A DNA stretch of 64,000 nucleotides, taken from NCBI RefSeq assembly GCF_010723575.1, contig NZ_BLKZ01000001.1, positions 5,146,001 through 5,210,000 on the forward strand, written 5' to 3'. Each line of letters opens with the position of its first letter. Position 1 is the stretch's first letter. The DNA is from Mycobacterium bourgelatii (GTDB lineage: Bacteria > Actinomycetota > Actinomycetes > Mycobacteriales > Mycobacteriaceae). The translations under genes were made by a program, and so were the position numbers. Below are positions 46,720-54,828 of this stretch, one piece after another. Below the pieces are notes generated by a model. It saw only the letters and a list, made by a program, of their open reading frames with translations, was not told the origin of the DNA and did not search any database.

Positions 46720-46914
46720 GCTGTTCATTCTCGCGTTGAGCGATCCGAGGCGCTTGGGCCACCTACTGAACCTTATGCGCAATGTCGGAGGCGGCTATGA
46801 GGTCCGATGGGTTAGGCCCCGCCGCGAAGTAGCCATATCGTCGCTCCGAGCCGGCTAGGAAGCCACCTACTCACCAACTAACGCGAATGGCCTTCTACCA
46901 GGACATTTTTCCAG

Positions 46915-46988
46915 TGCCCCCAGTCGGACTCGAACCGACACTTGACGGATTTTAAGTCCGCTGCCTCTGCCAATTGGGCTATGGGGGC
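46915..46988 (-). tRNA. tRNA with anticodon TAA (nominal tRNA-Leu), short variable loop
   Basis: The cloverleaf is complete. Acceptor GCCCCCA pairs with TGGGGGC, anticodon stem GCGGA with TCCGT around loop CTTAAAA (anticodon TAA), and T arm GTCGG-TTCGAGT-CCGAC follows. The variable loop is only CAAGT, whereas tRNA-Leu normally has a long variable arm. Discriminator A; CCA is not encoded. Confidence 0.9.
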
Positions 46989-47348
46989 TCGGCGGCGAAT
47001 CTAGCGCGCCGACGTCACGTACGGGACCTCCCCTCCCCCCTCCGAGCCCCCTCTGAGGCCGACATGCGTTCTATTCGTGATCTGTGTAGGATCGCGCGCC
47101 GCGCCCGAACAAGGGGTGCTGCGGGGCCTCACGCATATGACAGGTCTATGTCGCCCGCCAATAACGCGTTAACACAGCTCGCACGCGAGTTAAAACGCCG
47201 TAAACGTCCGTCACCCAGCGCACTTCGGCCAGGAATCTGGTCCCGCGGCTGATTAGCGTTACGCCAACGCACAGGGGCTAATACGCAAACACACAGGGTC
47301 GGCCTGGGGGATTACAGGTCGCAATGTTTCACACTTAAGGAGCAACGG
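46989..47348. other. upstream region of the PE8-PPE15-esx operon
   Basis: No gene is supported in this 360-bp stretch. It must contain the operon promoter; TAGGAT at 47087-47092 is a weak -10 candidate. AAGGAG ends 6 nt before the PE start. Confidence 0.5.
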
Positions 47349-48164
47349 ATGTCATTCCTGCAGATATTGCCCGAAGAGCTGACCGCTGCGGCCACACAGC
47401 TGGGTGCTCTTGGCACAACGTTCACCGCTCAGAACGCGGCCGCCGCGGCCCCCACCACCGCGATCGCTCCGGCCGCCGCTGACCTGGTGTCGACGTTGCA
47501 GGCCTCGCTGTTCGCCGCGTACGGGACTCTCTACCAGCAAATCAGCGCCGAAGCCGCCGCAATCCACGACCAATTCGTGAACACGCTGGGGATCAGCGCC
47601 GGTACCTACGAGGCCACGGAAGAGATCAACCAGGCCGCGGCCATTTCGCCGTTCGACGGGTTCGCCGCCGACGCGGGGGCACTTACCCAGGCGTTTGGTG
47701 ACGTCTTCCCGGACGAGTTCTCCGGCGGTATCGCCAACATCCTCAACATCGGCGCCGGCAACTGGGCCTCTGCCACATCCGTGCTGGTCGGCCTTGCCGG
47801 CGGTGGTCTGCTTCCCGCCGAAGAGGCGGCGGCGGCCGATGCCGCTATCGGCGGCGATTTGGCTTTGGGTGAACTGGGAGCGGCAGCCGCCGCAGCCGAA
47901 GGTGGCGCAGTCGCGGCCGGGATCGGTACGGCCGGCGCGGTTGGCGCACTCTCGGTGCCGCCCGCTTGGGCAGGCGCGACCCTGGTCTCGAGCACGACTC
48001 CCGCGGCACTCACCGGTGCCGGATTCACCGCCGCCCCGGCGGCGGGCTCGCCCGGGATGCTCTTCCCCGGTGGTCTGGCCAACGCGGCGCGCAACAGCGC
48101 CGGCTTCGGTGCGCCGCGCTACGGCGTCAAGCCAATCGTCATGCCGAAGCTCGCCACGGTCTAA
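47349..48164 (+). CDS. PE8: PE8-like protein
   Basis: The PE domain (MSFLQILPEELTAAATQLGA) has the ESX secretion motif YxxxE (Y87 to E91, YEATE). The C-terminal part carries LSVPPAW and ends APRYGVKPIVMPKLATV, features of PPE-SVP proteins rather than typical PE tails. 271 residues; M. tuberculosis PE8 is about 275. It pairs with PPE15 and the chaperone EspG5 in M. tuberculosis and is an ESX-5 substrate. AAGGAG stands before the ATG. It is the first gene of the operon. Confidence 0.92.
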   Translation: MSFLQILPEELTAAATQLGALGTTFTAQNAAAAAPTTAIAPAAADLVSTLQASLFAAYGTLYQQISAEAAAIHDQFVNTLGISAGTYEATEEINQAAAISPFDGFAADAGALTQAFGDVFPDEFSGGIANILNIGAGNWASATSVLVGLAGGGLLPAEEAAAADAAIGGDLALGELGAAAAAAEGGAVAAGIGTAGAVGALSVPPAWAGATLVSSTTPAALTGAGFTAAPAAGSPGMLFPGGLANAARNSAGFGAPRYGVKPIVMPKLATV

Positions 48165-48226
48165 GCACCAGCCCATTCCGCACCATCAACAACTTGAGTC
48201 AAACCTAATAAGAACGGGGATACACA

Positions 48227-49402
48227 ATGGATTTCGCCGCTTTGCCGCCAGAAGTCAACTCCGCGCTCATGTACTCCGGCGCGGGTGCCGGCCCGCTGCT
48301 CGCAGCCGCGTCGGCATGGAGTGGCCTGGCCGCCGAATTGACCTCCACCGCAACCGGTTTCGAGTCTGTGGTCACCGAGCTCACCGGTGAGCTGTGGCTT
48401 GGTCCGGCGTCGCTTTCCGCGGCTGCCGCCGCCCAGCCCTACATCGCCTGGCTGACCTACACCGCTGGAGCGGCGGAGCAGGCGAGCGTACAGGCCATGG
48501 CATCCGCGGCCGCCTACGAGGCAGCGTTCGCCGCCACCGTTCCCCCGCCAGTCATCGCGGCCAACCGGGCCCAACTGGCGGCACTGGTCGCGACCAATTT
48601 CCTGGGCATCAACACACCCGCGATTCTGGCTACCGAGGCCCTCTACATGGAGATGTGGGCCCAGGACGCCCTAGCGATGTACACCTACGCGGCCGCGGCC
48701 GGCGTCGCCAGTGCATTGGCACCGCTGGAGCCCCCTACGCCGAACACCAACCCTGCCGGCCCCGTAGCCCAGGCCGCCGCCGTCGGCGCCGCCGCCTCGG
48801 TGTCACCCGCGACGCAATCGGTTGTCGACCTGATCACCCAGTTGCCGACGGCAATTTCGCAACTGGCTGCACCGGTCACTTCGGCTCTCGACGCGGCGGG
48901 CGTGATGGACATCCTTCCGGTCATTGACGAAGTGTTGGGCGAGGCGTTCATCGCCAACATCATCAACAGCGCCATCAACACCACGGCATGGTGGGTCATG
49001 TCCGCTATCCCCACGGCGATCTTCCTGGCGAACACCCTCGCCGGCAGCACGCCGGTGGTGGCGGAGGAGATCGCCGAGGGTGCGGGCATTGCTGCCGGGG
49101 CAGCCGCGGCGGGCCTGGCCGGCGATGTGGAAGCAGCGGGCGTCGGCGCCGCCCTGGGCGAGGCGTCCCTGGTCGGAAGCCTTTCGGTGCCGGCCAGCTG
49201 GGCAAATGCCGCCCCCGTCGCCGCGAACGCCGGTACGGCGTTGGCGGGCAGCGGCTGGACGGTTCCCGAGGAAGCCGCGGCGCAGGGTGGTGTCATGGCC
49301 GGGATGCCGGGCATGGCTGCCGCCGCCAAGGGTGCCGGCGTCGGTTCGGCACCGCGGTACGGCTTCAAGCCGATCGTTATGCCCAAGCAGGTCGTTGTCT
49401 AA
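48227..49402 (+). CDS. PPE15: PPE15-like protein, SVP subfamily
   Basis: The PPE domain (MDFAALPPEVNSALMYSGAG, with LWLGPAS as the WxG turn) occupies residues 1-180. The SVP motif LSVPASW and C-terminal SAPRYGFKPIVMPK follow. The length of 391 equals my memory of M. tuberculosis PPE15. It forms a heterodimer with PE8 for secretion by ESX-5. A 62-bp gap follows the PE gene. Confidence 0.93.
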   Translation: MDFAALPPEVNSALMYSGAGAGPLLAAASAWSGLAAELTSTATGFESVVTELTGELWLGPASLSAAAAAQPYIAWLTYTAGAAEQASVQAMASAAAYEAAFAATVPPPVIAANRAQLAALVATNFLGINTPAILATEALYMEMWAQDALAMYTYAAAAGVASALAPLEPPTPNTNPAGPVAQAAAVGAAASVSPATQSVVDLITQLPTAISQLAAPVTSALDAAGVMDILPVIDEVLGEAFIANIINSAINTTAWWVMSAIPTAIFLANTLAGSTPVVAEEIAEGAGIAAGAAAAGLAGDVEAAGVGAALGEASLVGSLSVPASWANAAPVAANAGTALAGSGWTVPEEAAAQGGVMAGMPGMAAAAKGAGVGSAPRYGFKPIVMPKQVVV

Positions 49403-49462
49403 CGCCCTGAAGTAACAACCACTACTAGAAGTTCAAAACCAAATTCGAGATAAGGAGACAGC

Positions 49463-49759
49463 ATGACCACGCGTTTCATGACCGACCCGCACGCTATGCG
49501 GGACATGGCGGGCCGTTTCGAGACTCACGCCCAGATCGTCGAGGACGAGGCCCGTCGCATGTGGGCGTCCGCGCAGAACATCTCGGGTGCTGGCTGGAGT
49601 GGTCTGGCCTCGGCTACCTCGTTGGACACCATGGGCCAGATGAACACCGCGTTCCGCAACATCGTGAACATGCTCCACGGCGTGCGTGACGGCCTGATCC
49701 GTGACGCCAACCACTACGAGCAGCAAGAGCACGCCTCGCAGCAGATCCTCAGCAGCTAA
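49463..49759 (+). CDS. esxJ: ESAT-6-like protein, QILSS subfamily (EsxJ type)
   Basis: 98 residues with the WxG turn at W45-S-G47 between two helices, and the C-terminal ASQQILSS that names the EsxJ/K/M/P/W group. AAGGAG precedes the ATG. It forms a secreted heterodimer with the next gene product through ESX-5. Paralogues are nearly identical within a genome, so the letter is assigned by position. Confidence 0.92.
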   Translation: MTTRFMTDPHAMRDMAGRFETHAQIVEDEARRMWASAQNISGAGWSGLASATSLDTMGQMNTAFRNIVNMLHGVRDGLIRDANHYEQQEHASQQILSS

Positions 49760-49791
49760 CCCCGGCCCGAAGACTCAGGAGAACAATCACA

Positions 49792-50076
49792 ATGACCATC
49801 AATTACCAGTTCGGCGACGTCGACGCCCACGGTGCCCTGATCCGGGCCCAGGCTGCCTCGTTGGAAGCAGAGCACCAGGCCATCGTTCGCGATGTGCTGG
49901 CCGCTGGCGACTTCTGGGGTGGCGCCGGTTCGGTGGCTTGCCAGGAGTTCATCACCCAGTTGGGTCGCAACTTCCAGGTGATCTACGAGCAGGCCAACCA
50001 GCACGGCCAGAAGGTTCAGGCCGCCGGCCAGAACATGGCGCAGACCGACAGCGCCGTGGGCTCCAGCTGGGCCTGA
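49792..50076 (+). CDS. esxI: ESAT-6-like protein, Mtb9.9 subfamily (EsxI type)
   Basis: 94 residues starting MTINYQFGDVDAHGALIRAQ, with WxG at FWGGAG (W42) and the C terminus AVGSSWA of the EsxI/L/N/O/V group. It is the partner of EsxJ. It is the last gene of the operon, with a strong terminator 15 bp after the stop. Confidence 0.93.
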   Translation: MTINYQFGDVDAHGALIRAQAASLEAEHQAIVRDVLAAGDFWGGAGSVACQEFITQLGRNFQVIYEQANQHGQKVQAAGQNMAQTDSAVGSSWA

Positions 50077-50091
50077 CCCACACGCGTTGAC

Positions 50092-50127
50092 CAACGTGGC
50101 CGCACACTCCGGTGTGCGGCCACGTTG
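50092..50127 (+). terminator. intrinsic terminator of the PE8-esxI operon
   Basis: A perfect 16-bp stem (CAACGTGGCCGCACAC and its complement) closes a TCCG loop; a T-rich TTGTTTG follows. It separates the ESX substrate operon from trcRS. Confidence 0.85.
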
Positions 50128-50260
50128 TTGTTTGCCGCGACACCGAAGGCCGCGTCGAAGCGCGCGTACGGGTTGCTGCGAGCCCACCCGCCACGCGAAG
50201 CATTTGAGAAATCTATGAACTTCGTGACAACCGCATGTGCGCTTGAAAGAGTCTACGAAT

Positions 50261-51034
50261 ATGACCGCCATGTCTGGATATGCGCGCAGTCAGCGTCCCC
50301 GCCAAGCCATTCTGGGCCAGTTGCCCCGGATCAACCGTGCTGACGGTTCACCTATCCGGGTGTTGCTGGTTGACGACGAACCGGCCCTGACCAACCTGGT
50401 CAAGATGGCCCTGCACTACGAGGGTTGGGACGTCGAGATCGCCCACAACGGGCGGGAAGCGATCAGCAAGTTCGAGCGGATCTCCCCCGACGTGCTGGTC
50501 CTCGACATCATGCTGCCCGACGTGGACGGGCTGCAGATCCTGCAACGTGTCCGCGAGTCCGACTCGTACACACCCACGTTGTTCCTCACCGCGCGCGACT
50601 CGGTGATGGACCGGGTCACCGGCCTGACCGCGGGCGCCGACGACTACATGACCAAGCCGTTCAGCCTCGAAGAACTGGTCGCTCGGCTGCGCGGACTGCT
50701 GCGCCGGTCGAACCACCTGGCCCCGCCCGCCGACGAATCCCTCAAGGTCGGCGACCTCAAGCTCGACGCGGCCAGCAGGGAGGTCACCCGTGGCGGTACA
50801 CCGATTCCGCTGTCCTCGACCGAGTTCGAACTGCTTCGGTTCCTCATGCGCAATCCGCGGCGTGCACTGAGCCGCACCGAGATCCTCGACCGGGTTTGGA
50901 ACTACGATTTCGCCGGCCGCACCAGCATCGTCGACCTGTACATTTCTTACTTAAGGAAGAAAATCGACGCCGACAGGGAGCCGATGATCCACACGGTGCG
51001 CGGGATTGGGTACATGCTCCGACCCCCGGAATGA
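50261..51034 (+). CDS. trcR: response regulator TrcR
   Basis: OmpR/PhoB-type regulator. The receiver has VDDEPAL, phosphoacceptor D82 (VLVLDIMLPD) and TKPFSL; the winged-helix effector has GGTPIPLSSTEFELLR and IHTVRGIGYML. ATG 50261 gives 257 residues, the length I recall for M. tuberculosis TrcR; an AAAGAG lies about 10 nt upstream. In M. tuberculosis TrcR activates its own gene and represses Rv1057, whose orthologue is at 25822-27021 here. Confidence 0.93.
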   Translation: MTAMSGYARSQRPRQAILGQLPRINRADGSPIRVLLVDDEPALTNLVKMALHYEGWDVEIAHNGREAISKFERISPDVLVLDIMLPDVDGLQILQRVRESDSYTPTLFLTARDSVMDRVTGLTAGADDYMTKPFSLEELVARLRGLLRRSNHLAPPADESLKVGDLKLDAASREVTRGGTPIPLSSTEFELLRFLMRNPRRALSRTEILDRVWNYDFAGRTSIVDLYISYLRKKIDADREPMIHTVRGIGYMLRPPE

Positions 51035-51041
51035 GCCCCCC

Positions 51042-52556
51042 ATGACGGGGCACCGAAATACGCCCCGGTGGCTGCCCCGTTCGCTGCGCCAGCAGCTGCT
51101 CTTGGGCGTGCTCATGGTCGTCACCGTGGTGTTGGGGGCCGTCGGGGTCGTCTCCGTTCTGAGTCTGCGCGGCTATGTCACCGCAGTGGACGAAGCGGAG
51201 GTGGCCGAATCCATGCATGCGTTCAGCCACGCGTATGCCCGGTACCGCAACGGCGAGCACACGTCGATACACACCGGGACTCCACCCATCTCCCAGGCTC
51301 TGCTGGAGTTCACCGGCCAGACGCCCGGCAACCTCATAGCGGTGATCCGTGACGGCAAGGTGATCGCTTCGGCCGTCTTCTCCGAGGACGAACCGCGACC
51401 CGCGCCGCCCGATGTCATCCAAGCCATCGAGTCGATGACCTGGAATGACCGGCCATCTCGCGTTGAGAGGCTGGGCAGCTTGGGCTCCTACCAGGTCGAC
51501 AGCCGGGTGGCCGGCTCTGACCGCCTGGTCGTTGGTGTGTCGATGGCCGTGACCGACCAGATCATTGCTCGTAAGAACCTCACCACGACGGTATTGGTGG
51601 TGGCCGCGCTGGTGATCACAGCCGCGCTGACCATTTGGGTGGTGGGCTATGCCCTGCGCCCGTTGCGACGAGTCGCTGCCACCGCCGCCGAAGTGGCCGC
51701 GATGCCGCTTGCGGGCGACGACCACCGGATCAGCGTGCGGGTGCGGCCGGAAGACACCGATCCGGACAACGAGGTCGGAATCGTCGGTCACACGTTGAAT
51801 CGGTTGTTGGACAACGTCGATAGTGCGCTACAACACCGCGTCGACTCCGACTTGCGGATGCGGCAGTTCATCACCGATGCCAGTCACGAGCTGCGGACGC
51901 CGCTGGCGGCCATTCAGGGATATGCGGAACTGACCCGTCAGGACAGTTCGGACCTGCCACCGACCACCGAATATGCGCTGGCGCGCATCGAGTCGGAAGC
52001 GCGTCGGATGGCGTCGTTGGTCGACGAGTTGTTGCTGCTCTCACGCCTGGGTGAAGGTGAGGATCTGCAGACCGAAGACCTCGACTTCAACGACCTCGTC
52101 CTCAACGCGGTGAATGACGCCGCCGTCGCGGCGCCGACCCACAAGTGGGTAAAGAAGTTGCCCGACGAGCCGGTCTGGGTGAACGGGGATCACGCACGGT
52201 TGCACCAGCTCGTCAGTAACTTGCTGACCAACGCCTGGGTGCACACACCGCCCGATGTCACCGTCACCACCGGAATCACGTGCCACACCGACGGTTCCGG
52301 CGGCTCCTATGCGGAGCTGACGGTTGCCAACGACGGGCCCGACATCGACCCCGAGGTCCTACCTCGCCTGTTCGAGCGGTTCGTCCGCGCTGACAAGGCG
52401 CGATCCAATGGCGCCGGCCACGGGTTGGGTCTGGCCATCGTTAGTTCGATCGTTAAAGCGCACGGGGGGACGGTGAGCGCCGAATCCGCCAACGGCCGCA
52501 CCGTCTTTCGAGTCCAGCTGCCCATGATCAGGCAACCGGCTCTGGACGTCCACTAG
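51042..52556 (+). CDS. trcS: sensor histidine kinase TrcS
   Basis: Two transmembrane helices (about 22-42 and near 185) flank an extracytoplasmic sensor region. A HAMP linker (GYALRPLRRVAATAAEVAAM), the HisKA box ASHELRTPLAAI (H282), N box LVSNLLTNAWVH and G boxes NDGPDID and GAGHGLGLAIV follow. ATG 51042 lies 7 nt after the trcR stop and gives 504 residues; a GTG at 51006 would overlap trcR. It is cotranscribed with trcR. Confidence 0.93.
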   Translation: MTGHRNTPRWLPRSLRQQLLLGVLMVVTVVLGAVGVVSVLSLRGYVTAVDEAEVAESMHAFSHAYARYRNGEHTSIHTGTPPISQALLEFTGQTPGNLIAVIRDGKVIASAVFSEDEPRPAPPDVIQAIESMTWNDRPSRVERLGSLGSYQVDSRVAGSDRLVVGVSMAVTDQIIARKNLTTTVLVVAALVITAALTIWVVGYALRPLRRVAATAAEVAAMPLAGDDHRISVRVRPEDTDPDNEVGIVGHTLNRLLDNVDSALQHRVDSDLRMRQFITDASHELRTPLAAIQGYAELTRQDSSDLPPTTEYALARIESEARRMASLVDELLLLSRLGEGEDLQTEDLDFNDLVLNAVNDAAVAAPTHKWVKKLPDEPVWVNGDHARLHQLVSNLLTNAWVHTPPDVTVTTGITCHTDGSGGSYAELTVANDGPDIDPEVLPRLFERFVRADKARSNGAGHGLGLAIVSSIVKAHGGTVSAESANGRTVFRVQLPMIRQPALDVH

Positions 52557-52613
52557 CCGGCTGCCGTCAGAAGACCGTAGCGGGCTCGACCCCTGGCGTG
52601 GTTCTGCTGCGCG

Positions 52614-52680
52614 CGAGTCACAGGAGTCACTTGCGTCTCTGTTCCGGGCGGGTGGCTTCGTGCCCGGCTTGTAGCGACAA
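52614..52680 (-). repeat. inverted copy of the CACTTG/CAAGTG hairpin repeat
   Basis: The core from 52628 (CACTTGCGTCTCTGTTCCGG) is the reverse complement of the cores at 53122-53367; the preceding GAGTCAC matches the GTGACTC flank of those units. Confidence 0.85.
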
Positions 52681-52749
52681 CAGCGACCGCACCAGGCCGA
52701 AATCACCCGGGTCACATGCATCTCCGGTGCGGGGGCCAACTCGCCGAAC

Positions 52750-53043
52750 TCACGCGAATTCCTTTGCCGCCTCCCGCAACGCAAGCACTCGCTGATGAAT
52801 TCGATGTTCAGTACCGCGCGGTATGCACCCTGGCCCGTATCGACCGCGCTTTAGCCGCCGCACCCGGTCTCGTCCCGCCTCCCAACGCAAAGCGTCAGAA
52901 ATGGCCTTGGATGGCCTGCCGCGAACGCTGAAGCCGTAATACGTCAGCACATCGATCATTTCCGCGACGGTCGCCGGCCCATGCAGCGCCAGGTGCAACG
53001 TAAGCACGTAACGAAGCTCGATCCCTCGTAGTTGTCTGGTCAT
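52750..53043 (-). CDS. small winged-helix-like protein, hypothetical
   Basis: A 97-residue protein beginning MTRQLRGIELRYVLTLHLAL. It has a helix-turn-helix-like run (PATVAEMIDVLTYYGFSVRG, SKAISDALRWEAGRDRVRR) and a basic wing (LKRGRYGPG), so DNA binding is likely. I believe related short proteins ending TEHRIHQRV are repeated in mycobacterial genomes but cannot confirm it. ATG 53043 has no clear ribosome site; the frame extends upstream to 53124. It is flanked on both sides by copies of the same hairpin repeat in opposite orientation. Confidence 0.6.
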   Translation of the reverse strand: MTRQLRGIELRYVLTLHLALHGPATVAEMIDVLTYYGFSVRGRPSKAISDALRWEAGRDRVRRLKRGRYGPGCIPRGTEHRIHQRVLALREAAKEFA

Positions 53044-53121
53044 GTCAAGACATTCGCATAGGGGTCTGACATGGACTTGAACCATTGCTGCACAATCGAT
53101 CTGACGGTTGGCAGTAACACG

Positions 53122-53381
53122 CACTTGTCGCTACAAGCCGGGCACGAAGCCACCCGCCCGGAACAGAGACGCAAGTGACGAATGTGACTCACCCCCAAGC
53201 GACACTGCCAAGCACGCACTTGTCGCTACAAGCCGGGCACGAAGCCACCCGCCCGGAACAGAGACGCAAGTGACGAATGTGACTCATCGCAAACCGACCA
53301 CCGCCAGCATGCACTTGTCGCTACAAGCCGGGCACGAGCCCACCCGCCCGGAACGGAGACGCAAGTGGCAGACGTGACTCA
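53122..53381 (+). repeat. three hairpin repeats with an exact 95-bp period
   Basis: Cores of 56 bp at 53122-53177, 53217-53272 and 53312-53367 begin CACTTGTCGCTACAAG and end GACGCAAGTG, with inner CCGGGC/GCCCGG arms. Each is followed by a conserved 14-bp ACGAATGTGACTCA-like segment; 25 bp of unlike sequence separate units 1-2 and 2-3. The tail of unit 3 (GTGACTCA) supplies the stop codon of ppx2. Confidence 0.9.
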
Positions 53382-54338
53382 GTCGCAAAGGGACAGCACG
53401 ATGCCATCCAAGATGTCGTGCTCGCTGACGATCAGCTCATCGATGCCCGCCCTGGCACGCAGTTCACGAGCCAACTCCTCGACAACGATTGCACCGCCAC
53501 CGATTACGTCCACCCGGCCCTCGTGCATCGGCCCCAGGGCGGCACGTTCGGCCCGAGTCATGCCGATCAATCCCTCGCAGACCGCCGTCAGCCTATCGCC
53601 CGACACCCGCGAAAGGTGAATGGCGGCAGAGTCATACACAGGCATCTCATGTGCCAATGCAGACAAGGTAGTCATCGTCCCGGCCAAGCCCACCCAGGTC
53701 CGGGCCTCCTCGACAGGCACCACTTGCAGTGCGGCATCGAGCTTTTCACGCACCACGCCCCGCGCCGCGGCCACCTCATCCGACGTGGGCGGATCAGAGT
53801 GTAGACAGCGCTCGGTCAACCGGACACAGCCGATATCGGCCGAGTAGCTCGCCACGACCTCGTCACCCGACTTGCCGAGCACGATCTCCGTGGACCCGCC
53901 ACCCAAGTCGACAACCACGAAAGGAGCTTCGGCACTGTCCAATTCACCCACAGCACCACGAAACGACAACCGCGCTTCCTCGGCGCCGGTGATCACTTCG
54001 GCCACCGAGCCGGGAATCACCGCGCCCAGCACCTCTGCCGTCATCGCAAAGAAAACATCGCGATTGGCCACATCGCGTGCGGCGGAAGTCGCGACCATCC
54101 GCACCCGTTCAACACCGTGCGTCCGCAACAACCTCGCGTAGTCACTCAGCGCAGCCCTGGTTCGTTCAATCGCGGCGTCGGCGAACTCGCCCGTCGCATC
54201 AACTCCCTGCCCCAGCCGCACAATTCGCATTTCCCGGTGCACATCGCGCAGGACGCCGTCGGCGACGTCGGCAATAAGCAACCGCAGCGAATTCGTCCCG
54301 CAGTCAATACCGGCGAGTCGCTTGGCCTTCTCAGCCAT
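53379..54338 (-). CDS. ppx2: Ppx/GppA-type exopolyphosphatase (Rv1026-like)
   Basis: Actin-like ATPase fold with GIDCGTNSLRLLIADV (phosphate 1), VVDLGGGSTEIVLG (phosphate 2) and GGGAIVVEELA. It hydrolyses polyphosphate and possibly pppGpp, linking it to stress signalling. The 319 residues equal the M. tuberculosis length. The start overlaps the DUF501 stop by 8 bp. The final codons lie in the hairpin repeat. Confidence 0.92.
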   Translation of the reverse strand: MAEKAKRLAGIDCGTNSLRLLIADVADGVLRDVHREMRIVRLGQGVDATGEFADAAIERTRAALSDYARLLRTHGVERVRMVATSAARDVANRDVFFAMTAEVLGAVIPGSVAEVITGAEEARLSFRGAVGELDSAEAPFVVVDLGGGSTEIVLGKSGDEVVASYSADIGCVRLTERCLHSDPPTSDEVAAARGVVREKLDAALQVVPVEEARTWVGLAGTMTTLSALAHEMPVYDSAAIHLSRVSGDRLTAVCEGLIGMTRAERAALGPMHEGRVDVIGGGAIVVEELARELRARAGIDELIVSEHDILDGIVLSLCD

Positions 54339-54828
54339 CTCGGCGCCACTCCCCCGTCAGCATCGCGGCCGTCGAAGGTTCTGCGGCCAAGAGCGCCACC
54401 GCCTCGTCACCAAGAGGGTTCACCCCGGGCCCCTTGGCCAGCGAATGCGCGATCAACACGTGCAGGCACTTGACCCGATCGGGCATCCCACCGGCCGACA
54501 CCCCGGTCCCCAGCGGCTCGATCGCATCCCGCTCCGCCAAGTACGACTCGTGCGCCCGCCGATAAGCGGCGGCCAACTCGGGATCCCTCCCTAAGCGCTC
54601 GGTCATCTCACGCATGAGGCCGGTGGTCTCCAATCTGCTCGCCGCCGACGTCAGAGCCGGATGCGTCAGGTAGTACAACGTCGGAAACGGTGTGCCGTCA
54701 GGAAGTCTCGGTGCGGTCTTCACCACTCCCGGTGCGCCGTCGGGGCACCGGTAAGCGACGGAAAGCACTCCGCGAGGCGCGCGGCCGAGCTGATGAGCCA
54801 CCGCCTCCAGGTCGGCGGGATCAACCAC
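54331..54828 (-). CDS. DUF501 protein (Rv1025-like)
   Basis: 165 residues with LGRAPRGVLSVAYRCPDGAP, FPTLYYLTHPAL and a C-terminal VKCLHVLIAHSLAKGPGVNPLGDEA, the DUF501 pattern; function unknown. GTG 54828 is chosen because it overlaps the ftsB stop by 8 bp and begins VVDPADLEAVAHQLG; the upstream frame (to 55164) is an Arg/Pro-rich shadow of ftsB. Confidence 0.88.
   Translation of the reverse strand: MVDPADLEAVAHQLGRAPRGVLSVAYRCPDGAPGVVKTAPRLPDGTPFPTLYYLTHPALTSAASRLETTGLMREMTERLGRDPELAAAYRRAHESYLAERDAIEPLGTGVSAGGMPDRVKCLHVLIAHSLAKGPGVNPLGDEAVALLAAEPSTAAMLTGEWRRDG

Noticed and set aside
46974..47252. 92-codon plus-strand frame between the tRNA and PE8
   Set aside because: It begins inside the tRNA gene and is Arg/Ala-rich without family features.
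53122..53381. CRISPR array (70-bp repeats with 25-bp spacers)
   Set aside because: Repeats are too long and internally hairpin-like, only two spacers exist, no cas gene is present, and an inverted copy lies elsewhere.
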